From assembly GCA_025594325.1 (NCBI GenBank), contig JANHCV010000001.1:3534001-3598000 (forward strand): DNA of 64,000 nucleotides. Reading direction: 5' to 3'. Of the stretch, positions 54,816 to 63,023 are shown piece by piece. The notes under the pieces are model-generated. The model did no database searches, was not told where the DNA came from, and saw only the letters and a program-made list of their open reading frames with translations. Source of the stretch: Blastocladiella emersonii ATCC 22665 (taxonomy: Eukaryota > Blastocladiomycota > Blastocladiomycetes > Blastocladiales > Blastocladiaceae). Every line of letters begins with the position of its first letter. Position 1 is the stretch's first letter. The position numbers and the translations under genes were made by a program.

Positions 54816-55258
54816 GGCGAGCGTGTAGTGATGTTGCGCCCAGTCCTCGGGTCTGGCGGGCCGAGATGGTGGTTGTGGTGGAAGTGGCGGAGCGGGTCGT
54901 GTGCTCCTAGTTCCAGAGTGATGCCGTGGGATCAATGCGTTGATGCGTAGCAGTGGTGGTGGAGGCGACCATGCAGGCGAGGAGAGAGCGAGGAGACTCG
55001 CGGCAGGTGGGGCCAAGGCCCGACCTTCCCTTCCGAGGCGAGGAGCAGGGCGAGGTGCCTGTGGCGGGCAGGTGACCGAAAGCGCGTCTCCAAAACGCGA
55101 CGCGTCGCGTGGCTGCGAGACGCGAGACGACGACGCGTCGCGCCGCACCGCCGCCTCGAACCGCCTGCGCTGGCCGATCACCCAGGTCCCCCAGCTTCGG
55201 CTGCAGACATGGCCTCCGCTCACCCTTGGCAACTCATGAATGTAATGATACCAACGCC
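54816..55258. promoter_or_regulatory. Divergent promoter region, UBL3 (-) and paralogue B (+)
   Basis: 443 bp between divergent starts, holding a perfect 16-bp palindrome at 55095-55110 and a second GACGCGTC at 55132-55139. No TATA box seen. Confidence 0.55.
55095..55110. repeat. 16-bp palindrome ACGCGACGCGTCGCGT
   Basis: The longest perfect version of the recurring GACGCGTC palindrome, followed 26 bp later by another copy at 55132-55139. It sits between the UBL3 and paralogue B starts. Confidence 0.65.
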
Positions 55259-57715
55259 ATGGAACCGATTCGGGAAGCCATCCGCCGCATGAGCGTGGAC
55301 CGCCTCGATCCTTCGTCGCCGGTAGGTGAAAAGCTCCTCAACGCAACATCGCCCGTTCTCGATGCACTCGCAACAGTTCGAGTTTCCGCGAGCCAGCTGG
55401 TCGAGGGCCGCCGGCCGTCGCAATCGCAGCTCGAGCAGGTGCCGCCGGTCGTGTCGCGCACGGCCGCGAGCGGGAGCGTGTCCAATGTCTCCTCCATCCA
55501 CGCCCAGGAGGGATCGCTGTACAGCGCTCACGTTACACGGCCCGCTGTCTTCGCCCTCCGAAGGGTACGTCGTCGCCACGCGTGCACTTAAGCTCAGCCC
55601 GTCGCTTACCCGGCCCCGGCCGATCGCAGAGCCCGCGCCGACTCGATCCGCGCAAGCAGTCCGACTACCTGCCCGAGCTCACCGAGGATATCGACATGTC
55701 CGTCGATCCGGCCTCGCTGGACCCGTTCCTGCTCGCGCTCTCGGTTGTCGAATTCCAGCCGCTCGTTTTTCTGCGCGAGTTCTGCCTCCACGCGATGCAG
55801 CATCTTTCTCTCCTCCTGCTCCTGACACACCGGAAACGCGTATTAGCCTACAACCGCGAGTTCATCGGCTGGACCTTTGGGTGCTTCCTCCAGTGGACCA
55901 TGTTTGGATTCATGATGACTTGCGTCGCCATCTTCTTTTGGGACCGTCCCGAGCAGCTCGGGTGGGACGAGCTCGCCATCACCGGTCTTCTTTTCGTGTT
56001 CCGCCACGCCGTCATCGCCTTCAAGTACGCCTTTACGTCGCCCATCGAGCTGCAGCGCATGGAGGAGGAGCTCGAGTCGACCGAGGCCAAGAAGCAGCGT
56101 CAGGGTACGGTTCTACTCCTCGCCGCTCCGCTCGTCGCGCTGACCAGGTACAACTGATCGTATAGTTCTCACGGGATGGAGTCGCCCCAACAAGGAGCTT
56201 GTGCAACGCGAGATCCTGCTCGCGTCCGTGCGCCAGTGGCTCGACCTCACGCAGGGCTACTTTTACGTCAAGAAGGAGCGAGGTAGCGAGCCGAGTCGCA
56301 CCGATGGCGCCGCGCCAGTCCGCCCCGAGGACATTGCCGTCGTCAACGACCTCCACGTACGGTACGCGGCGTACCTCGAGCAACACCAGCAGGCGCCCTG
56401 TGCCACGCCTACGCCCATGGCCAACTGCGGAAAGCCGCGCGACCTGCGCGAGGTGCCCGACCGCGTCGCCGTGTGGAACGTGATCAACGAGCTGATCGAA
56501 GAGTGCCATCGCTCGGTCAAGTCCATGGAGACGAGGTTAATTCCAGGTACGACCACGCCTACAGCGACCCGCAACCGCTGCGATCTGACTATACGCTCGG
56601 TTCTCGATCTAGCCGTCATCTTCTGCGCTATCCCGTTCGCCGTCCGATGGTGGTACGGGCAGTACGTGGTCGCGGGAACGCGGTGGACGGCGTACGCTTA
56701 CGCAGTCGCCTCGGTCTCGGTCAACTTCCTGATGGTCATGTCCAACGTGGGCTTCGTGCACGTTTGGTACGCTCTCGAACATGCAATATAGCGTCCCGAG
56801 CTGACTCGCGACATGTAGCCTGATCGACTTCCAGCGGCGCGAGTACCTCTTCACGCGGCTCAAGGCGATCCTGCTCGACGGCTTCGTTCGCGACGGCCTC
56901 ACGTCGAGCACGCGAACCAGCGACGGGAATCAGGAGAGCACCTCCGTCGTATCGGACCGCAAGGAGCCGACGGCCGTGTCCAACGGCGAGCCACCAGCAG
57001 CAACGGCTGACGGCGAGCCTAGCGCGTCAGGCGGCTCGAGTCCGGACGACCAGTGCAACCTCATCCAACTCGACATGGACTCGAGCCACAACCTTTTGAT
57101 GTGGTGGTACACCCGCCAGATCCTCCAGGACTACGGCAAAGTGTACCTGATGAGGCTGCAGTGTTACTGTGGCACTTTCATCGTCCTCGCGCTGATTCTT
57201 GGGATCATCTTGCTACTGTTCGTGTTCGACAAGCTCAAGACGGTCACGGCGGCGGGCCTCTACTGCGCCGTGTGGATCGTCATCGTCATCTTCGTCGCGC
57301 TCTTCCGCGCGCTGTACGACGGCCTCAACGCCAACTACGTCCGCAAGCAACACTCGCACGTCCTGTTCCGCAAGTCGGTCCGTGCACGCCTCGCGGTCCG
57401 TTGCGCTCGAGCAAGCTGACCGTCCACCGAAACATATAGATCATCCTGTCGACGCGTGCCGAACGCATGCGCGCCAAGAACCGCGAGCGGTCGGCCGAGG
57501 TCAAGGATGCGGCCAACCTGTGCTGGGTCCTCGCGCAGGCGTGTCAAGACGACGAAGAGGCGGGTGCGCTACGCGTCCTCGGGCTACCGTGTAGCCCCGA
57601 GCTTGTCACGTCGTTCGGGAGTATAGCAGTTGCGGCGCTGTCGGCCGGGATGCAGACGATCAGGTCGGGCTCGTTTGGGGTCGTGCCACCTCCGGGTCTC
57701 GGCGGCACGTCTTAG
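55259..57715 (+). CDS. Orphan polytopic membrane protein, paralogue B
   Basis: 716 aa from six exons: 55259-55564, 55630-56104, 56166-56546, 56613-56766, 56819-57377 and 57440-57715. Shares with paralogue A: RRSPRRL; DPASLDPFLLALSV; VFLREF; TGWSRPNKELVQREILLAS (A has TGWINPSKNLVETQILLAS); a membrane pair ending NFLMVMSNVGFVHV; IDFQRREYLFTRLKAILLDG; SSHNLLMWWYTRQILQ; STRAERM. Three introns occupy identical positions and phases in both genes: before V/I-L/I-TGW (phase 1), before AVIF/AFIY (phase 1), and inside the codon before L/M-I/V-DFQRR (phase 2). It lacks the long Pro-rich loop of A. About seven or eight membrane segments; function unknown. Confidence 0.86.
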
Positions 57716-58521
57716 CCACGAATACATTGCGTGGGTCATGAACCAACCTGGCCGCGCTCGAGGGGGCCGAGCCGACGCGTCGAACAAACACGTGAGCGGG
57801 GGCGAGACAGTGTGCTGACAGGGGGAGCCGACTCGGCCTCGATCTGGACATGGCAAGTCCGGATTCCCCGGCGACAGCCGGGTGACTCCAACGCGTCGAA
57901 CAGGGCTGATGGGTGTGACAGGGGCCTGTCGGCCCCGCCTGGTGTGCTGATCGGCTGGCGTTCGGTTTCGCTGGCCGCGAACGACTTTTATGCTCCCTCA
58001 CTTGCTCCCACCACCCCGCAACCATGAAGTCGCCTGCTCCCTGCAATGCACTCGAATGGATCACGGCCGTCGCCTGCGCCACACCACGATGAGGGCCATC
58101 CTGCGCTATGGAGAGGAAACGGCATCCACCTGCTCTAGCTCGGCTGTTCGTCAGCAGCGGCGGCTTGAAGAACTTGACACGACACCGAGCAGTGATCCGC
58201 AGCGCTTCCGCAGCGAGTCCACTCGTGTGGGTCGGTGCTGCCGAACCGCGGACCGCTGCGCGCCTTGCGGTGAGCGGTCGAGCTCGACGGGTCGGTCGGC
58301 CGCTGCTGAAACGACGCGACGGCTTCGTGGGGGTGAGCGACAATTTTTAGCGACGCGTCTCTCTACTCCGAGTCGGAATCGTCGGTGAGCGAACGAACGA
58401 GCGAAGAAGTATAAGAACATGGCGTGCCCCGGCTTCCCCTTCCACTTGATCAGCACCCTCAGCAGCTTTCTTGACCACCGCTCGCTCCCTCAACACTGCC
58501 ACCACCACCACCACCACCAAG
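57716..58521. other. Paralogue B 3' flank and Gln/Ser-protein promoter region
   Basis: 806 bp without a recognisable gene. A CGACGCGTCG palindrome is at 57773-57782, a related AACGCGTCG near 57893, and a TATA-like element at 58410-58415. Short open frames on both strands near 58020-58390 have no family signature. Confidence 0.5.
58410..58415 (+). promoter_or_regulatory. TATA-like element before the Gln/Ser-repeat gene
   Basis: TATAAG, 112 bp before the chosen start codon, in otherwise GC-rich DNA. The spacing agrees with the TATA boxes of ACAD8 and the HSP12-like gene. Confidence 0.5.
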
Positions 58522-59307
58522 ATGACCTTCTGCGCCCCGATCCACGTCCCCGCCGTCCAGACCCAGTCGCAGTCGCAGTCGCAGGCCCAGTTTGGCGGCC
58601 ACGGCGCTCAGTCGCAGTCGCAGTCGCAGTCGCAGACCCAGTTCGGCCACGGCTCGGGCGCCCAGCAGCAGTCGCAGTCGCAGTCGCAGTCGCAGTCGCA
58701 GTCGCAGTCCCAGTTTGGCGGCGACGCCGTGCAGTCGCAGTCCCAGTCGCAGTCGCAGTCGCAGTTCCAGGGCCACCACTCGGTCGACCAGGCCCAGTCC
58801 CAGTCGCAGACCCAGTTCGGCCACGGCCACGGTGCCCAGCAGCAGTCGCAGTCGCAGTCCCAGTCGCAGTGGGGCAACGGCCACGGCGACGCCGCTCAGT
58901 CGCAGTCGCAGTCGCAGTTCCAGGGCAACTGGGGCAACCATCACTCGGTCGACCAGACCCAGTCGCAGTCGCAGGCCCAGTTCGGCGGTCACGGTGCTCA
59001 GTCGCAGTCCCAGCAGCAGTCGCAGACTCAGTGGGGCACCGGCCACGGCGACGCCGCGCAGCACCAGTCGCAGTCGCAGGGCCAGTGGTCCAACGGCCAC
59101 GGCGACGCGTTCCAGTCGCAGTCGCAGTCGCAGACCCAGTTCCAGGGCCACCACTCGGCCGACGGCTTCGTTGGCGGCAACCCCGCCACCTGGGGTCCCT
59201 CGGGCGACTGCAGCACCACCGGCAACGGCGGCGACATGCACATCATGCCCATCAACAACAACGACTGCGACGTGACGATCCTGCCCATCAACCACGGCTG
59301 CTGCTAA
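58522..59307 (+). CDS. Gln/Ser-dipeptide repeat protein
   Basis: 261 aa, single exon, start at the ATG after a run of ACC codons. Not recognised. After MTFCAPIHVPAVQ the protein is dominated by (Gln-Ser)n blocks separated by degenerate Gly/His/Phe spacers such as QFGGHGA, QFGHGSGA, QFQGHHSVD and QWGNGHGD. The C-terminal 60 residues leave the repeat: GNPATWGPSGDCST, MHIMPINNNDCDVTILPINH and a final GCC. There is no signal peptide or membrane segment. The Gln/Ser/Gly/His/Phe composition is prion-like or low-complexity-assembly-like; the coding frame is supported by the non-repetitive ends and by codon choice. The reverse frames are also open because CAGTCG repeats lack stops. Function unknown; an assembly or adhesive role is speculation. 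Confidence 0.75.
   Translation: MTFCAPIHVPAVQTQSQSQSQAQFGGHGAQSQSQSQSQTQFGHGSGAQQQSQSQSQSQSQSQSQFGGDAVQSQSQSQSQSQFQGHHSVDQAQSQSQTQFGHGHGAQQQSQSQSQSQWGNGHGDAAQSQSQSQFQGNWGNHHSVDQTQSQSQAQFGGHGAQSQSQQQSQTQWGTGHGDAAQHQSQSQGQWSNGHGDAFQSQSQSQTQFQGHHSADGFVGGNPATWGPSGDCSTTGNGGDMHIMPINNNDCDVTILPINHGCC
58562..59150 (+). repeat. Degenerate CAGTCG hexanucleotide repeat
   Basis: Runs of CAGTCG/CAGTCC (encoding Gln-Ser) from 2 to about 8 units, interrupted by 20-40 bp spacers that themselves recur (GGCCACGGC, CAGTTCGG, CACCACTCGGTCGAC). The arrangement suggests expansion by unequal exchange or slippage within a coding region. Confidence 0.8.
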
Positions 59308-59941
59308 GCGAAGTGGTCGACGGTCGAATCAGTCGCGGACCAGCTTTTCGACCTCGTAGTCGCGATCTTGTTGTCCCATACTTGTCCGCAAAGTAATCCA
59401 TAGCCCCCTGTTCCCCGCAATCTATGTTCTTCCTTGCTCACTCCCCTCCTGCTCCTTGATCATGCCCAGTCCCGCTCACCTTTGGCCTCCCTCTCGAGCA
59501 GGCTCACCGCGATGGACGACCGTGTGTGACGACACGGATCAGGTTACGCGCAACGTGCTCGAAGCCATGATCGTCAGCAAGGCGTTGCGAACAACACGGG
59601 CAGTGGAGAGCGGGAGAGAAGCGCGCCCTTGGCGGTGGCGTCGCACTCAAAACAGACGCGTCGAGGCGGCCGGCGTGACCGCGAACATGAACGCCCAGCC
59701 TGAGGCGCCCCCGCTCCTCGATCCTCCCCACATACTCCTCCGCCCCTAACCCCTCTCGACGCAAGGGCCTCTCGCTGACTTGCTGCACTGAATCCGTCTG
59801 CGCGCGGCCGCCCAACTCGACTAATCCGACGCGTGCACCGATCGCACGGGTGCGGTCTCCCGCCGCGCCACATGATGTATTACGCGCCTGATCCGAGCTC
59901 TTGCTGCCATATAGCCCCCACCACTACACACTTCAGCCACC
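59308..59941. other. Intergenic region upstream of SWA2-like gene
   Basis: 634 bp, no coding signal recognised. Contains a GACGCGTC palindrome at 59655-59662 and a CGACGCGTG variant near 59828, both upstream of the SWA2-like start. Confidence 0.5.
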
Positions 59942-62905
59942 ATGGACGACCTCGCCGACCTCGTCTGGCAGAGCGCCGGCGTCAAGAAACCGCCATCGTC
60001 GACGGCGGGCGTGCCGCTCTCGCAGCTCGCCGCCGCGGGTCCCCGCGCGCCCGCCATGGGCGCCGGCGTGCCGATGCAGCCCGCAACGGGCTCGAGCCCG
60101 CGCTACGCTGGCGCCGGGATCTCGCCCTCGGCCATGTCCGCGCTCCCGAGCATGACCGCGCAGCCCGTGCCCGCGCCCATGTCGGCCGCCGCCATGGGCG
60201 GTGCTGCGCCACAGTACGGCGCGGCGCCCTCGGCCGCGTCCAACTTCCGCCCAACCGGCGCCCTCGGGCTCTCGGGCACCTCGGTCGCGGCCGCCGCCGT
60301 GCGCCCCGTCGCAGCTGCTGCCCCAGCACCCGCCTCGACGTCCTCGGGCGACCCGTTCGGCTCTCTCGTCAGCTTCGGCGGTAACGCCAAGCCCACGGCC
60401 AACATGTCGCTCGCCGAGCAGATGCGCCTCAAGCAGCAGCAGCAACAGCAGCAGCAGATGCAGCCCATGGGCTTCGCCATGGTCCGCGGCCCGTCGCCCG
60501 CGGTCGGCGGGCAGTCAGCGTCGCCGAGCTCGCTCGCGAACGCGGACCTCAGCTTCCTCGACTCGCTCGGCGGCGGCGGTACCGCCACGACGACCGCGAC
60601 GTCGGCCGGTCCGTCCAAGGCCGGAAGCCCGCTCGCGCCCATGAACGGCGGCGGGTTTGCGCCCCCGCCCGGCTCCAGCGCTCTGCTGTTCGCTGCGCCC
60701 GCTGCCCCTGCTGCTCCCGCCGCGGCTGCCGATCCGTGGGACCTGCTCCTCGGCGGCGCGCCTCCCGCGACCGTCGCTGCCCCACCCGCTCCCGTCGCGC
60801 CGCTGACCGGCGGCCGCATGACGCCGCCCGGCTCATCGACGCCCGGCGCGAACGACGTGCAGCTCCTCGACGACTTTTTCGGCAGCCCGATCAAGAAGCC
60901 GCCAGTCCCCGCGCCCGCGCCTGCTCCCGCGCCGGCTCCCGTGGCGGCGGCGGCACCCGTCATCCCACCGCGCCCCTCGTCGGCTGGCCGCGCGACCCCG
61001 CCCTCGCGCCAGTCGCCGCCCGTCCCGCGCCGTGCCGCCCCCGCTGCGACACGCGACGAGCCCCCGCGCACAGCCGCCGCGTCGCCCAAGCCGCCTGCCT
61101 TCGACGAGAAGCTCGCCAAGATGATCGAGATCGGGTTCGACCCCGAGATGTCGGCCGAGGCGCTGCGCGCGTGCGAAGGGAACCTCGAGGCCGCCGTGCA
61201 GCTCGTCTTCAACCAGATGCCCACGCGCGGCGCCTCGCCCGGGCCCTCCAAGCAGTCGTCGAGCGGCGGCGGTAGCGGTGGTGGGTCCCTGTTTGGCAAG
61301 GCCACGTCGCTGCTCAACAAGTCCAAGGCCATGGTGCAGTCCAAGGTCGGCGAGCTCAAGGAGCAGGGCGCCGGCACCGTGTTCGCGAACGTCGTCAACG
61401 TCGTCCAGTCCAAGCTCGAGCAGCTCAACACGGCCGGCAGCCCGTCGTCGGGGTCGCGCCGCGACGGCGACTACGGGTACGGCCACGACGACGAGGACGA
61501 CGAGGGCGACTGGGAGCGCCGCCGCGACCCCGGATACCGCCCGTACTCGGACAACCCCGCGTCCGCCGGCGCGTCTAACGAAAACCTCGGCGGCTACGGC
61601 CTGCAGCAGCAGCAGGCGTCCCCGCCCACATCCCGCGCACCTGCACCGGCACCGGCCGGGGCACGGCCTAAGCCTGCTGCCGCGCAGCCGCCGCAGGCCA
61701 ACCTCCTCGACACGGCCGCCGACTCGCCGTCGTCGGGCTACGTCCCGCCGACCGCTGCCGCCGCTGCTGCTGCCCCTCGCGCCGCGACGCCCGCTCCGGC
61801 CCCCACGCCCGCGCCCGCGCCCAAGGTCCGCCCGGCGCCTGTCGCGTGCGACCCGATGTCGTGGGACCAGTGCACGCTGACCAAGACGCGGGGCAACGAC
61901 GCGTACAAGCTCGGGCAGTACCACGACGCGGTGGCCGAGTACGCGGCGGCCATCGCGCTTCTCCCGGCCAACCACCTCGCGCTCGTCGCCCTGTACAACA
62001 ACCGCGCCGCCGCCGAGCTCAAGACGGGCGAGTACAAGGAGTGCATCGCCGACGCCGAAGCCGTGCGCCGCATCGTCGACTTCTACGGCGGGATCGCCGG
62101 AAACGACGACGCCATCAACGACCCCGCGTCGCAGACCGCCGTCGCCTACGCCGACGTCGCCAAGTCGCTCCTCCGCCAGGCCGCCGCGCTCGAGGCCCTC
62201 GAAAAGTACCAGGCCGCCAAGGACATGTACGCCGGCGTCCTCGCCCACGACGCGCGGAACAAGGTCGCCATGGAGGGCATGGCGCGCTGCTCCCGTGCCC
62301 TCAACCCGTCGCCCGTCGCGCAGCAGAAGTCGGCCGCCGCGTCCCCGGCGCCCACGTCGCTGCTCGGACCCGAGCCCGCTGCCGCAACCGCGGCGCCGTC
62401 GGTCGTGTCCATGTTCGACACCCTCGCTCCTCCCGCCGCCTCCACCGCGACCACCGCCCCGGCGGGCGTCGCGCTGAATCCGGACGGCCAGCCGGCAGCG
62501 CCCGAGGCCAAGGAGATGTCGCACGCCGAGGTCGCGCAGTCGACGGCGGTGCAGGAGATGCGCGCCGCGGACCGCGCGGCCGAGGTCGAGGCGGACCGCG
62601 CCTTCGCGCTCAAGGACCAGGTCGACGCGGCCATCGCGGCGTGGCGCACGGGCAAGGAGGGCAACCTGCGCGCGCTCCTCGCGTCGCTCGAGACGGTGCT
62701 GTGGGCTGACCTCAAGTGGCAGAAGGTGACGCTCGCCGAGCTCATCACGCCCGCCCAGGTCAAGGTGCGCTACCTCAAGGCGATCGCCAAGCTGCACCCG
62801 GACAAGCTCGCGACGACCGACGTCGAGCACAAGCTGATCGCCGCCGCCGTGTTCGTGTCGCTCAACGAGGCGTGGGACGCGTTCCGCGCTCAGAACGGCA
62901 TGTGA
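59942..62905 (+). CDS. SWA2: Auxilin-like clathrin-uncoating co-chaperone (Swa2 type)
   Basis: 987 aa, no intron. Recruits HSP70 to strip clathrin from coated vesicles. Domain order is that of fungal Swa2: a long Ala/Pro/Gly-rich N-terminus with clathrin/adaptor-type motifs (DPWDLLLG, FLDSLGG, LLDDFFGS). A UBA-like domain follows (EKLAKMIEIGFDPEMSAEAL, about residues 386-425), then a second linker. TPR repeats come next (KTRGNDAYKLGQYHDAVAEY, YNNRAAAELKTGEYKECI, about 645-780). The C-terminal J domain has LAELITPAQVKVRYLKAI and the HPDKL motif (about residues 935-985). It is longer than yeast Swa2 (668 aa) because of the disordered linkers. The start ATG follows CCACC. It faces RPA190 with 118 bp between stops. 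Confidence 0.92.
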   Translation: MDDLADLVWQSAGVKKPPSSTAGVPLSQLAAAGPRAPAMGAGVPMQPATGSSPRYAGAGISPSAMSALPSMTAQPVPAPMSAAAMGGAAPQYGAAPSAASNFRPTGALGLSGTSVAAAAVRPVAAAAPAPASTSSGDPFGSLVSFGGNAKPTANMSLAEQMRLKQQQQQQQQMQPMGFAMVRGPSPAVGGQSASPSSLANADLSFLDSLGGGGTATTTATSAGPSKAGSPLAPMNGGGFAPPPGSSALLFAAPAAPAAPAAAADPWDLLLGGAPPATVAAPPAPVAPLTGGRMTPPGSSTPGANDVQLLDDFFGSPIKKPPVPAPAPAPAPAPVAAAAPVIPPRPSSAGRATPPSRQSPPVPRRAAPAATRDEPPRTAAASPKPPAFDEKLAKMIEIGFDPEMSAEALRACEGNLEAAVQLVFNQMPTRGASPGPSKQSSSGGGSGGGSLFGKATSLLNKSKAMVQSKVGELKEQGAGTVFANVVNVVQSKLEQLNTAGSPSSGSRRDGDYGYGHDDEDDEGDWERRRDPGYRPYSDNPASAGASNENLGGYGLQQQQASPPTSRAPAPAPAGARPKPAAAQPPQANLLDTAADSPSSGYVPPTAAAAAAAPRAATPAPAPTPAPAPKVRPAPVACDPMSWDQCTLTKTRGNDAYKLGQYHDAVAEYAAAIALLPANHLALVALYNNRAAAELKTGEYKECIADAEAVRRIVDFYGGIAGNDDAINDPASQTAVAYADVAKSLLRQAAALEALEKYQAAKDMYAGVLAHDARNKVAMEGMARCSRALNPSPVAQQKSAAASPAPTSLLGPEPAAATAAPSVVSMFDTLAPPAASTATTAPAGVALNPDGQPAAPEAKEMSHAEVAQSTAVQEMRAADRAAEVEADRAFALKDQVDAAIAAWRTGKEGNLRALLASLETVLWADLKWQKVTLAELITPAQVKVRYLKAIAKLHPDKLATTDVEHKLIAAAVFVSLNEAWDAFRAQNGM

Positions 62906-63023
62906 TGACGATGGATCGAGACGATAGTCGGATGGAGACTAAGAAACATATATGCGCAACACAATATAAACAAGCACAAAATCACATACACTACTACGGC
63001 GCGCCGCCGGGCCGGGCCAGGCC

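Noticed and set aside
54187-54828. Plus-strand frame of over 200 codons across the UBL3 locus
   Set aside because: It is the complement of the three UBL3 exons; the minus-strand spliced product is a clear UBL3.
57981-58388. Short plus-strand frames before the Gln/Ser gene
   Set aside because: Overlapping frames of similar length with no domain; more likely promoter and 5' UTR.
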